From assembly GCF_008704535.1 (NCBI RefSeq), contig NZ_CP023701.1, forward strand, positions 5,250,001-5,314,000: 64,000 nt of DNA, given 5' to 3'. This stretch comes from Streptomyces subrutilus. GTDB lineage: Bacteria > Actinomycetota > Actinomycetes > Streptomycetales > Streptomycetaceae. The notes under the pieces were generated by a model. That model saw nothing but the letters and a program-made list of their open reading frames with translations. It did not search any database and was not told the origin of the DNA. Both the position numbers and the translations under genes were made by a program. The number at the start of each line of letters is the position of its first letter. Within the stretch, counting starts at the first letter, position 1. This document shows positions 24,341 through 32,733 of this stretch, piece by piece.

Positions 24341-24583
24341 ATGGCCCTGTTCAAGAAGCGCCAGGTGGGCAAGCCGGGCGAGTGGTACTACTGCCTGGTC
24401 CACAAGAAGGTCGAGGAGGGCCCCGACTGCCCCGCGAAGGACCGCTTCGGGCCCTACGCCACGCCCGAGGAGGCCAACCACGCCATGGAGACGGCGCAGG
24501 AGCGCAACCTCGAATGGCAGAACGACCCCAAATGGAACGACAAGACCCGCGAGCAGGAGGAAGAGGGCGGGGGCACGGCGTAG
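24341..24583 (+). CDS. Small conserved protein of unknown function
   Basis: 80 residues, hydrophilic, with two cysteines (YYCLVHKKVEEGPDCPAKD) and a SPOR-like stretch (RFGPYATPEEANHAMETAQE). The C-terminus is acidic. GAGAGGAG precedes ATG 24341. Coding is supported by strong G/C third-position bias and its divergent position relative to map. No function recognised; the Cys pair is too sparse to call a zinc site. Confidence 0.7.
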   Translation: MALFKKRQVGKPGEWYYCLVHKKVEEGPDCPAKDRFGPYATPEEANHAMETAQERNLEWQNDPKWNDKTREQEEEGGGTA

Positions 24584-24664
24584 GCCGCCACCGCCGGAGC
24601 CGGTCCCGGCCGGGGCCGATCGGGGACGCGGGCGGTCGACCGGCCGGCGGGCGGCGGGGAGCGC

Positions 24665-25288
24665 CTACCAGCGGCTGGGCGGCGGGGCCGTCAGCTGGTC
24701 CGCCAGCCGCGCCAGCCGGTCCCGGAAGCGCCGCGGCCCGCGCTGCGCCGGCAGGCTGTTCTCCCCGGCCGCGGCACTGACCAGGTGCTGCACCGTGTCC
24801 AGGTCCAGCTCGGCGGTACCCTCCGCCACCGACAGCGCCTCGTGCGCGAGGGTGCCCAGGTCCGGATCGCCCCCGTCCAGGGACAGCACGGTCGCCCCCG
24901 CCCGGCGGGCGTCGTGCACCCGCTCCAGCAGCCCCGTGCCCGGCGCCCCCGGCGCCACCACCAGCAGCGTGTGCCCGCGCCGGGCCGCCTCCAGCCGCCC
25001 CAGCCCCACCGACAGGTGCGGCGGCTCCCCGCGCCGCACCCGGTGGCGCACCAGTGTCGGCGCCAGCTCCGGCAGCCCCGACCAGGCGGCCTCGTCGACC
25101 AGGTGCGCGGCCAGGTGCCAGGGCTCGTACCGCTCGGTCCCCACCAGCAGCAGGCTCCCGGCCTCCGGCGCGACGCACCTGCGCAGCGACCCGGCGAACC
25201 GGCGCGCTGCGGCCGGCCACTGCGTACCGGCCAGCACCTCGCGCAGCAGCGCGACTCTCACGGCGTCCACACCGGCATCCTGCACCAC
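24665..25288 (-). CDS. Conserved hypothetical protein, possibly SIS-like fold
   Basis: 207 residues. The alternation of short hydrophobic strands (GSLLLVGTERY, GHTLLVVAPG, GATVLSLDGG) with helices and the final HEALSVAEGTAELDLDTVQHL recall sugar-isomerase (SIS) domain proteins, but no clear active site is seen. GTG 25288 is the first start; a later GTG at about 25273 (VDAVRVALL) is equally plausible since neither has a strong ribosome site. It is divergent from the F420 reductase gene. Function not assigned. Confidence 0.6.
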   Translation of the reverse strand: MVQDAGVDAVRVALLREVLAGTQWPAAARRFAGSLRRCVAPEAGSLLLVGTERYEPWHLAAHLVDEAAWSGLPELAPTLVRHRVRRGEPPHLSVGLGRLEAARRGHTLLVVAPGAPGTGLLERVHDARRAGATVLSLDGGDPDLGTLAHEALSVAEGTAELDLDTVQHLVSAAAGENSLPAQRGPRRFRDRLARLADQLTAPPPSRW

Positions 25289-25395
25289 ACGCGAGCCGCA
25301 CGGGGGCGGTTCCCCCGGCCGTACCCGGACGGAGGCGGCGCGGAGGTGGCGCGGAGCCGTTCGACTCTGCCGACCGCGGGGTTACCCTCGCCCTC

Positions 25396-26112
25396 ATGAC
25401 CTCCACAGACAGTACGCAGCAGCCCCCCGCGAAGGCGCCGGCCAAGGACCCGTGGGACCTCCCCGACGTCTCCGGTCTCGTCGTCGGCGTCCTGGGCGGC
25501 ACCGGTGACCAGGGCCGCGGCCTCGCGTACCGGCTCGCCCGCGCCGGCCAGAAGGTGATCATCGGCTCCCGCGCCGCCGACCGCGCGCAGAGCGCCGCCG
25601 CCGAGCTGGGCCTCGGCGTGGAGGGCGCGGACAACGCCGAGTGCGCGCGGCGCAGCGACGTCGTCATCGTCGCGGTGCCGTGGGAGGGCCACGCCAAGAC
25701 CCTCGAATCGCTGCGCGAGGACCTCGCCGGCAAGCTCGTCGTCGACTGCGTCAACCCGCTGGGCTTCGACAAGCAGGGCGCCTACGCCCTCCAGGTGCCG
25801 GAGGGCAGTGCCGCCCAGCAGGCCGCCGCCCTGCTGCCCGACTCCCGCGTCACCGCGGCCTTCCACCACCTGTCGGCCGTGCTGCTCCAGGACGAGTCGA
25901 TCGACGAGATCGACACCGATGTGATGGTCCTCGGCGAGGCCCGCGCGGACACCGACCTGGTCCAGGCCCTGGCCGCCCGCATCCCGGGCATGCGCGGCGT
26001 CTTCGCGGGCCGCCTGCGCAACGCCCACCAGGTCGAGTCCCTGGTCGCCAACCTCATCTCCACCAACCGCCGCTACAAGGCCCACGCGGGCCTCCGCCTC
26101 ACGGACGTGTGA
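25396..26112 (+). CDS. npdG: NADPH-dependent F420 reductase
   Basis: 238 residues. Transfers hydride between NADPH and coenzyme F420, supplying F420H2 for actinobacterial reductases. The Rossmann motif VGVLGGTGDQGRGLAYRLAR is at about residues 30-50, followed by IIGSRAADRA (phosphate-binding Ser/Arg for NADP), VVIVAVPWEGH and DCVNPLGFD. The first 27 residues are a Pro/Ala-rich tail. Length and motifs are normal for Streptomyces Fno/NpdG. Confidence 0.9.
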   Translation: MTSTDSTQQPPAKAPAKDPWDLPDVSGLVVGVLGGTGDQGRGLAYRLARAGQKVIIGSRAADRAQSAAAELGLGVEGADNAECARRSDVVIVAVPWEGHAKTLESLREDLAGKLVVDCVNPLGFDKQGAYALQVPEGSAAQQAAALLPDSRVTAAFHHLSAVLLQDESIDEIDTDVMVLGEARADTDLVQALAARIPGMRGVFAGRLRNAHQVESLVANLISTNRRYKAHAGLRLTDV

Positions 26113-26221
26113 CACCCGGCCGGCCGCGCCGGGCCGGGGCGGTCCCTTACGGGAGTACTGCGGGGCATGGGGGAGACTGGTGGGGTTCGGCCCCGTTCAG
26201 TGTTCCCGAGGAGCTCTTCCC

Positions 26222-26410
26222 ATGCCCCGCCTTGCCGTCTTCGCCGTTGTCGTCTGCGTCCTGTCCGTGGTCGCGGCCGTCGTCGCCTTCGTGGAGGCCA
26301 GCTTCCTCGGGATCGTCTGGGTGCTGCTGGCCGGCCTCACCTCGAACATGGCCTGGTACTACCACCGCAAGGCGAAGGCCGAGAAGGCCGCCCGCGAGCG
26401 GACGGCCTAG
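26222..26410 (+). CDS. Small two-helix membrane protein
   Basis: 62 residues: LAVFAVVVCVLSVVAAVVAF and SFLGIVWVLLAGLTSNMAWYY form two membrane segments, followed by a basic tail (HRKAKAEKAARE). GAGGAG at 26208-26213 sets the start at ATG 26222 rather than 26180. Stop TAG lies in a CTAG site. Conserved small Streptomyces-type protein; function unknown. Confidence 0.72.
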   Translation: MPRLAVFAVVVCVLSVVAAVVAFVEASFLGIVWVLLAGLTSNMAWYYHRKAKAEKAARERTA

Positions 26411-26444
26411 CCGGGGGAGCGGGTCGCTCGGGCGGGGGTGGCGG

Positions 26445-27119
26445 TCAGCCGCCCTGGCCGGCGCTGCCCATCGGACCGACCTTGACCGAGGAGCCGGCGC
26501 CTTCCGTGACGGGCAGCGTGGCGGCGCCCGGCCAGGCGAGGGTGACCGACTTCGTCTCGTCCGGCGGGGTCACCACGAGGCCCGTCACGCGGACGCCGGA
26601 GCCGCCCGAGTCGTTGACCGGGTAGGTGACGCCGAAATAGACCGACGTCGCCTTCTTGAGGACGACCGGGCCGGGGTGCTCGCCGGTGCGCTTCGCCGAG
26701 ATGGAGCCCGCGCTCGTCTTCAGGTCGACGCCCGCGTACTCGGAGAGCGTGCAGTCCCGGTTGGCGCGGCTCTTCAGCTCCACCGCGACGGTGCCGTTGG
26801 CGTCGCCGCTGATGGTGGCGTCGATCGCCGTGATCTCCAGCTCGTCGGTGCGGCACTTGGCGGACGTGTCGGTGCCGGCGGCCGTGCCCTTGCCGTTGGA
26901 TCCCGTCGTGGAGGAGTTTTTGCCGCCGCCCTGGTCGGCGCTGCCCGAGCTCGAACCGCCGCCCGCTGCGGACGGGGCGGACGCGGAGGGCGCGTTGGAG
27001 GCGGTGGACGCGGACGACGGGCCGCCTTGCGCCACGCCGTCTTCGCCGTTCTGGCACGCCGTGAGCGTGAGACCGGCGGCAACGGCGAGGGCTGCGACGG
27101 TGAGCTTGTGAACGCGCAT
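26445..27119 (-). CDS. DUF4232-like secreted lipoprotein
   Basis: 224 residues. Lipobox LTLTAC at about residue 22, a Ser/Gly/Ala-rich linker to about residue 85, then a beta-rich domain starting at CRTDELEITAI with a second Cys in NRDCTLSEYAGVDL, as in DUF4232. It ends in a flexible Gly tail. Surface-exposed and membrane-anchored. It parallels the lipoprotein at 7689 in architecture. Function unknown. Confidence 0.78.
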   Translation of the reverse strand: MRVHKLTVAALAVAAGLTLTACQNGEDGVAQGGPSSASTASNAPSASAPSAAGGGSSSGSADQGGGKNSSTTGSNGKGTAAGTDTSAKCRTDELEITAIDATISGDANGTVAVELKSRANRDCTLSEYAGVDLKTSAGSISAKRTGEHPGPVVLKKATSVYFGVTYPVNDSGGSGVRVTGLVVTPPDETKSVTLAWPGAATLPVTEGAGSSVKVGPMGSAGQGG

Positions 27120-27492
27120 GGTTGCTTCCTCAGGATCGGTCGGCGGGGTCTGCCGCTCGGGCCGCCGCGGGCCGGTACGAGCGAGCGTTTCTGATCACCA
27201 GGACCCGCCATGACCGGTGAGCCGTTCCCCCCGGCCGCCCCCTAATACCTTCCTGTTACACGCACGCCCGGGCGCACCGCACCGGGGCCGCGCCGCCGGC
27301 CAGGCGGGACGGGGGTTCCCTTCGTCGTTCCGCCGTTTCCCGCGGGTGACGGCCGCCGGGACAGAGCCGTGACGTGGCGGATCTTGACCCGAAGCGGTGG
27401 CATGCCCTCCTCACCGGCCTCACCGGCCTCACCGGCCTCACCGGCCCTGTCCGTCCCCTGTCCGTCCCACCCCTCCCCCCCGTGCCCGCCCC
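27120..27492. other. 373-bp gap without a gene
   Basis: No reading frame here has coding character. It should hold the promoter of the lipoprotein gene and the 3' region of the M50 protease gene. The only notable structure is the tandem repeat at 27411-27468. Confidence 0.6.
27411..27468. repeat. Tandem 9-bp and 11-bp microrepeats
   Basis: TCACCGGCC is repeated four times without change (27411-27446), followed at once by two copies of CTGTCCGTCCC (27447-27468). Noncoding, 25 bp downstream of the M50 protease stop. Confidence 0.85.
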
Positions 27493-28293
27493 TCAGTCCA
27501 GCGGGACGGCGCAGAAGCCGCCGCCCTCCTGCCAGAAGCGGTAGAGGTCGCGGCCGCAGTACGTGTCCAGGTCCGAGACGCCGAGGGCGGACAGCAGGCC
27601 CTGCACCGTGTCGAAGAAGAACGCGTTCACCGCCGGCACCCACAGCAGCGCGAACACCGCGATCAGACCGAACGGCGCCAGCGGCGCCAGCTCGCGGCGC
27701 GCCCGCCGCGACAGCCACGGCTCGATCACCCCGTACCCGTCGAGCCCCGGCACCGGCAGGAAGTTCAGGATCGCCGCCGAGACCTGGAGCAGGGCGAGGA
27801 AGCCGAGGGCGTAGCGGAACGCCAGGGGCACCCCGTCCAGGGCGTCCAGCCAGAACGGGGCCGTGCAGACCACCGCGAAGGCCACGTTCGTCAGCGGGCC
27901 CGCCGCCGAGATCAGGCTGTGCTTCCAGCGGCCCCGGATGCGGTCGCGCTCGATGTACACCGCGCCGCCGGGCAGGCCCAGACCGCCCAGGATCACGAAG
28001 AGCACCGGCAGCACGATGCTGAGCAGGGCGTGCGTGTACTTCAGGGGGTTCAGCGTCAGGTAGCCCTTGGCACCGACCGAGAGGTCCCCGCTGTGCAGGG
28101 CGGTGCGCGCGTGCGCGTACTCGTGCAGGCACAGCGAGACCACCCACGCCGACGTCACGAAGAGGAACACCGCCAGCCCGGTGCTCGTCCCGTAGCCGCT
28201 CCAGGCGGCCCAGCCGGTGACCGCCATGACGGCCACGATGCCGAGGAACACGGAACTGATCTGCCGCTCGCCGCGGACGCCCTGGTGACCCAT
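27493..28293 (-). CDS. Site-2 protease-like (M50) membrane metalloprotease
   Basis: 266 residues with about six membrane helices. The zinc motif HEYAHA lies in the second helix (residues about 58-63), and the third ligand region NFLPVPGLDGYG is in a later helix, as in rhomboid-independent S2P proteases. RWKHSLISAAGPLTNVAFA is the usual intervening segment. No PDZ or CBS domain is present. It would cleave transmembrane substrates such as anti-sigma factors, but no partner is adjacent. ATG 28293 is chosen; the longer frame to 28359 overlaps the divergent regulator's promoter. Confidence 0.85.
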   Translation of the reverse strand: MGHQGVRGERQISSVFLGIVAVMAVTGWAAWSGYGTSTGLAVFLFVTSAWVVSLCLHEYAHARTALHSGDLSVGAKGYLTLNPLKYTHALLSIVLPVLFVILGGLGLPGGAVYIERDRIRGRWKHSLISAAGPLTNVAFAVVCTAPFWLDALDGVPLAFRYALGFLALLQVSAAILNFLPVPGLDGYGVIEPWLSRRARRELAPLAPFGLIAVFALLWVPAVNAFFFDTVQGLLSALGVSDLDTYCGRDLYRFWQEGGGFCAVPLD

Positions 28294-28366
28294 GCCGCGA
28301 AACCTATCCCGGCCCCGGGGCGTATATCGGTTCGGGGTGGGGAGCGGATCCGGTGACAATGGGCCG

Positions 28367-31300
28367 GTGCGCTACGCGATTCTCGGCACCGCCCAGGCCA
28401 TCCGCGACGACGGGACCCCCGTCGCCGTCGGTGGAGCGCGCCTGCGGGCGCTGCTGACCGCCCTCGCGCTGCGCCCGGGGCGGGCGGTGCCCGTGCACCT
28501 GCTGGTCGACCAGGTGTGGGACGGCGACCAGCCGGCCGACGCCCCGGCCGCCCTGCAGGCGCTGGTCGCCCGGCTGCGGCGGGCGCTGGGCCGCGCGGCC
28601 GTGCGCTCCGCGGAGGGCGGCTACCTGCTGGCCGCCGAGCGCGAGGACGTCGACCTGTACCGCTTCGAGCGGCTGGCCCGGGCCGGCGGCGAGGCGCTCG
28701 CCGAGGGGGACGCCGCGAAGGCGGCCACCCTGTACGAGGACGCGCTCGCGCTGTGGCGCGGCCCCGCCCTCGCGGACCTGCCGGACCCGTCGGCCGTGGA
28801 GTCCGCGCGCTGGGAGACCGTACGGCTCGACGCCCACCGGGGCCGGCTCACCGCGGCCCTGGCCCTCGGCGAGGCGGTACGGGTGCTGCCCGAGCTGACC
28901 GCGCTGTGCGCCCGGCAGCCGCTGGACGAGCCGTTCCAGGCCCTGCGGATCCGGGCGCTGCGCGACGCGGGCCGACCGGCCGAGGCCCTGGCCGCGTACG
29001 ACGGCGTACGGCGCGAGCTGGCCGACCGCCTGGGCACCGACCCGGGCCCCGCCCTGCGCGCCCTCCACACGGAACTCCTGACGTCATCGGCGGCGCCCCC
29101 GGCCCCGGCGATACCCCCGGCCCCGGCGGCGCCCACCGCCCCGGCTGCGACACCCGCCCCGACCGCCCCCGGAGCCCCGACCGCCCCCGGAGCCCCACCC
29201 GAACCCGGAGCCCCACCCGAACCCGGAGCCCCACCCGAACCCGGAACCGCACCCGAACTCGCAGCCGAATCCGCACCCGCACCCGAATCAGCCCCCGGCC
29301 GGCCCGGGAACCTGCGCGCCCGGCTCACCACCTTCGTCGGGCGGGAGGAGGACATCCGCGTCATCGGGGAGGACCTCGACCGCGCGCGGCTCGTCACCCT
29401 CCTCGGCCCCGGCGGGGCCGGGAAGACCCGGCTGTCGCAGGAGGTCGCCGAGGCCTGCGCCGGGGATGCCTGGCCCGACGGGATCTGGCTCGTCGAGCTC
29501 GCCCCCGTGGACGACCCGGACGACGTCGCCGAGGCGGCCCTCGCCGCCCTCGGCGCCCGCGAGACCAAGCTCCGCGGCGGCGCCGCGGAAGAGCTGCGGG
29601 TGCTCACCGACCGCGCCGGGAGCGACGCCCTCGCCCGCCTCGCCGACCACTGTGCGCAGCGTCGGATGTTGTTGCTGTTGGACAACTGTGAGCACGTGGT
29701 GGGTGCCGCGGCGGTGTTGGCGGAGCGGTTGTTGGTGCAGTGTCCCGGGGTTCAGGTGTTGGCGACGAGTCGTGAGCCGTTGGGTGTGCCGGGTGAGGTG
29801 GTGCGTCCGGTGGAGCCGTTGCCGGATGGGGTGGCGTTGCGGTTGTTGGGGGACCGGGGCGGGTTGGTGCGGCCCGGGTTCCGGTTGGAGGAGGATCTGG
29901 GCGCGGCGGTGGAGGTGTGCCGGCGGCTGGACGGGATGCCGTTGGCGATCGAGTTGGCGGCGGCGCGGTTGCGGCTGTTGTCGGTGCGGCAGGTCGCGGA
30001 TCGGTTGGACGATCGTTTTCGGTTGTTGACGGGTGGGGCGCGTACGGGGTTGCCGCGGCAGCAGACGTTGCGTGCGGTGGTCGACTGGTCGTGGGAGTTG
30101 TTGGATGGCCCGGAGCGGGTGGTGTTGCGCCGGTTGTCGGTGTTCGCGGGTGGGTGTGATCTGGGGGCTGCCGAGGCGGTGTGTGCGGATGCGGCGTACG
30201 AGGTCGCCGATGTGCTGGGGTCGTTGGTGGACAAGTCGCTGGTGGTCGCCGAGCCGGTGCCGGATGGCTCCGCGATGCGCTACCGGCTTCTGGAGACCAT
30301 CCACGAGTACGCGGCCGAACGCCTCGACGCCGCCGACGGCGACCGCACCGCCACCGAGCACCGCCACCTCGTCCACTACCGCGAACTCGCCCGCACCACC
30401 GAGCCGCTGTTGCGCGGCCACGGCCAGCGCGCCGCCGCCGACCGGATCGCCACCGAGTACGAGAACCTGCGCACGGCCCTGCGCCGGGGCGTCGCCGCCC
30501 GCGCCGCCCACGACGTCCTGTGCCTGGCCCACTCCCTCGTCTGGTACTGGCAGATGCAGGACCTGCGCGCCGAGTCCCTCCACTGGTCCGAAGCCGTCGC
30601 GGCCCTCGGCCCCAACCCCTTCGCGGCGCCCGTCGTCCCTGCCGAGCCCGTCTACGAGCGGCTGCTGGACTCGCCGCCGCCCTACAGCGGCGCCGTGCTC
30701 ACCGAGGCCTGGCGCGGCATCCAGATGATCCGGCTCGCCACCCGGGACCAGGCCAGCAGCTCCTGGGACACCCCCGACGTGCGCGCCCAGGTCGAGGGCG
30801 TGCTCGCCGCCTACCGGCCGGGCCTGCCGCAGACCAGCCGGCCCCCCGCCGGCCTCTGGATCTACGCCGTCATGATCTCCGGGGACGCCGGACTGCTGCG
30901 ACGGGTCGTGGACGAGAACGTCCGCGTCGCCCGCGCGCTCGGCTACGACTGGGAACTGGCCTCCGCGCTCCAACTGCGCGCCAACATCCTCGCCAACCGG
31001 GCCGACTGGGGCGGCGACGCCGCCCGCGACGCCGACGAGAGCCTGGCTCTCTTCCGCGCCCTCGGCGACGACTGGGGCTGCGCCGAGGCGCTCTCCGCCC
31101 GCGCCGAGTCCCTGGAGAGGCGCGGCCGCTACGCGTCGGCGACCCGGGACTACCGCGCCGCGATCGAACACGCCGAACGGCTCGGCGCCAGATCCCAGGT
31201 GACGGTCCTGCGGGTCCGGATGGCCGGCACGCTCACCGAGAGCGGCCGGGCCGCGGACGCCGAGGAGATCCTCGGCGAGATCATCGCCACCGTCCGGACG

Positions 31301-31822
31301 CACGGCAGCGAGGCCATGCCCGCCGCCCGCATGTTCCTCGCGGGCATCTTCGGCCGGACCGGCCGCTACGCCGAGGCCCGCGAGCAGCTCGCGACGCTGC
31401 GCGCGGAGTTCGCCCACGGCGCCTTCGCCGTCTTCGAGGTCTTCCTCCTGTCGACGACCGCCTGGCTGGACAACGAGGAGGAGCTCTACGAGGACGCCCT
31501 CGCCGCCGTCCGCACCGCCGCGCCCGCCGCCCGGGACCAGCTCGCCACGATGATGGCCCCCCACCTGCCCGCCGTGCTCCTGGCGACGGCGGCCCTCTCG
31601 CACGCCTCGCTCGGCGGCCCGGGGCACGCGTCCGACGCGGCCCGGCTCATCGGCGCCTACCGGGCCCACCTGCCGCCCGGCCACGTCCAGGTGAGCTCCG
31701 AACGCGAGGGCGCCGCCCTGGCCGAGGAACGGGCGAGGGCGGCGTTGGGCGACGCCGCGTACGAGCGGGCGCACGCCGAGGGCGGCGGCCTCACCCTGGA
31801 GGAGGCCACCGCCCTGGTCTGA
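28367..31822 (+). CDS. AfsR-like BTAD/NB-ARC/TPR transcriptional regulator
   Basis: 1151 residues. Order: an OmpR-type winged helix (about 1-90), a BTAD domain (about 95-245, ending RLGTDPGPALRALHTELL), a Pro/Glu/Ala linker (about 245-305) containing three exact copies of an 18-bp unit (29189-29242), then a P-loop ATPase with Walker A LLGPGGAGKTRL (about 345) and Walker B MLLLLDNCEH (about 432), and C-terminal TPR-like helices. SARP-type regulators activate genes, often for secondary metabolism; no biosynthetic cluster adjoins it. GTG 28367 starts the winged helix. Bases about 29650-30250 use G-ending and TTG codons unlike the C-rich remainder. Confidence 0.9.
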   Translation: MRYAILGTAQAIRDDGTPVAVGGARLRALLTALALRPGRAVPVHLLVDQVWDGDQPADAPAALQALVARLRRALGRAAVRSAEGGYLLAAEREDVDLYRFERLARAGGEALAEGDAAKAATLYEDALALWRGPALADLPDPSAVESARWETVRLDAHRGRLTAALALGEAVRVLPELTALCARQPLDEPFQALRIRALRDAGRPAEALAAYDGVRRELADRLGTDPGPALRALHTELLTSSAAPPAPAIPPAPAAPTAPAATPAPTAPGAPTAPGAPPEPGAPPEPGAPPEPGTAPELAAESAPAPESAPGRPGNLRARLTTFVGREEDIRVIGEDLDRARLVTLLGPGGAGKTRLSQEVAEACAGDAWPDGIWLVELAPVDDPDDVAEAALAALGARETKLRGGAAEELRVLTDRAGSDALARLADHCAQRRMLLLLDNCEHVVGAAAVLAERLLVQCPGVQVLATSREPLGVPGEVVRPVEPLPDGVALRLLGDRGGLVRPGFRLEEDLGAAVEVCRRLDGMPLAIELAAARLRLLSVRQVADRLDDRFRLLTGGARTGLPRQQTLRAVVDWSWELLDGPERVVLRRLSVFAGGCDLGAAEAVCADAAYEVADVLGSLVDKSLVVAEPVPDGSAMRYRLLETIHEYAAERLDAADGDRTATEHRHLVHYRELARTTEPLLRGHGQRAAADRIATEYENLRTALRRGVAARAAHDVLCLAHSLVWYWQMQDLRAESLHWSEAVAALGPNPFAAPVVPAEPVYERLLDSPPPYSGAVLTEAWRGIQMIRLATRDQASSSWDTPDVRAQVEGVLAAYRPGLPQTSRPPAGLWIYAVMISGDAGLLRRVVDENVRVARALGYDWELASALQLRANILANRADWGGDAARDADESLALFRALGDDWGCAEALSARAESLERRGRYASATRDYRAAIEHAERLGARSQVTVLRVRMAGTLTESGRAADAEEILGEIIATVRTHGSEAMPAARMFLAGIFGRTGRYAEAREQLATLRAEFAHGAFAVFEVFLLSTTAWLDNEEELYEDALAAVRTAAPAARDQLATMMAPHLPAVLLATAALSHASLGGPGHASDAARLIGAYRAHLPPGHVQVSSEREGAALAEERARAALGDAAYERAHAEGGGLTLEEATALV
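29189..29242 (+). repeat. Three tandem 18-bp units in the regulator linker
   Basis: GGAGCCCCACCCGAACCC is repeated three times exactly, encoding PPEPGA-type hexapeptides, with degenerate units on both sides. Copy-number slippage here would change linker length without a frameshift. Confidence 0.9.
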
Positions 31823-31878
31823 CCCGGCCCCCGCCGGGGCCCGTCCGGGACGCGATCCGGAACGGACCGGTACGCGGG

Positions 31879-32733
31879 TCAGGTCTTCTGGCGGAACTTC
31901 CGCACGGCCAGCGGCATGGTGACCGCCGTGATCGCGAACGACCAGGCCAGCGTGATCCACACCGAGTGGCCGATCGGCGTCCCGTTGATCAGGGCGCGGG
32001 CCGCGTCGGCCAGGTTGGACAGCGGGTTGTAGTCCGTGAAGCTCTGCAGCCAGCCCGGCATCGTGGACGGCGGGGCGAAGATCGAGCTGCCGAACTGCAG
32101 CGGCATCAGGACCAGCATGGCCATGCCCTGCACGGCCTGCGCGGTCTTCATGGTGAGGCCGAGCAGGATGAAGATCCACATCAGCGAGGCGCCGAAGACC
32201 GCCGCCAGGCCGATGGACAGGAACAGGTCCAGCACCGAGGTCTTGATCGACAGGCCGAGGGCGAAGCCCACGGCCAGCAGGATCGCGATGGCCACCATCA
32301 TCCGGCCGAGTTCGACCACGATCTTGGCGATCAGCACCGAGGACCGGGCGATCGGCATGGACCGGAAACGGTCCATCACGCCCTTCTTGAAGTCGTCGTT
32401 GACCCCGCTGCCGACCCCCATGGCGATGTTCATGCCCATCATGGCCATCAGGCCGGGGACCACGTAGTTGACGTACTCGGCCTGGTTCCCCTTGCCGGAG
32501 ATCGCGCCGCCGAAGACGAACACGAACAGCAGCGTGAAGATGATCGGCATCAGCAGGACGTCGAACATCGACTCCGGGTCCTGCTTGATCTGCAGCACGT
32601 TGCGGCGCGCCAGGGCGCCGATGTGCCGCAGGTTGGCCCGCAGGCCGATCCGGCCCTCCCCGGCCGCGTGCGGCGCGGCCGCCGGGGCGGCGGTCGCGGT
32701 GTCGGCGGGCTTCGTCGTGGTTACGGTGCTCAT
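31879..32733 (-). CDS. DrrB-type ABC-2 exporter permease
   Basis: 284 residues. After a 45-residue Ala/Pro-rich tail, six membrane helices form an ABC-2 permease; RNVLQIKQDPESMFDVLLMP and IFAPPSTMPGWLQSFTDYNP are typical of daunorubicin-resistance (DrrB) homologues. Its ATG overlaps the TGA of the ATPase gene (ATGA), so the two are translationally coupled. Probably exports a lipophilic compound. The adjacent regulator at 28367 is convergent rather than in the operon. Confidence 0.9.
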   Translation of the reverse strand: MSTVTTTKPADTATAAPAAAPHAAGEGRIGLRANLRHIGALARRNVLQIKQDPESMFDVLLMPIIFTLLFVFVFGGAISGKGNQAEYVNYVVPGLMAMMGMNIAMGVGSGVNDDFKKGVMDRFRSMPIARSSVLIAKIVVELGRMMVAIAILLAVGFALGLSIKTSVLDLFLSIGLAAVFGASLMWIFILLGLTMKTAQAVQGMAMLVLMPLQFGSSIFAPPSTMPGWLQSFTDYNPLSNLADAARALINGTPIGHSVWITLAWSFAITAVTMPLAVRKFRQKT

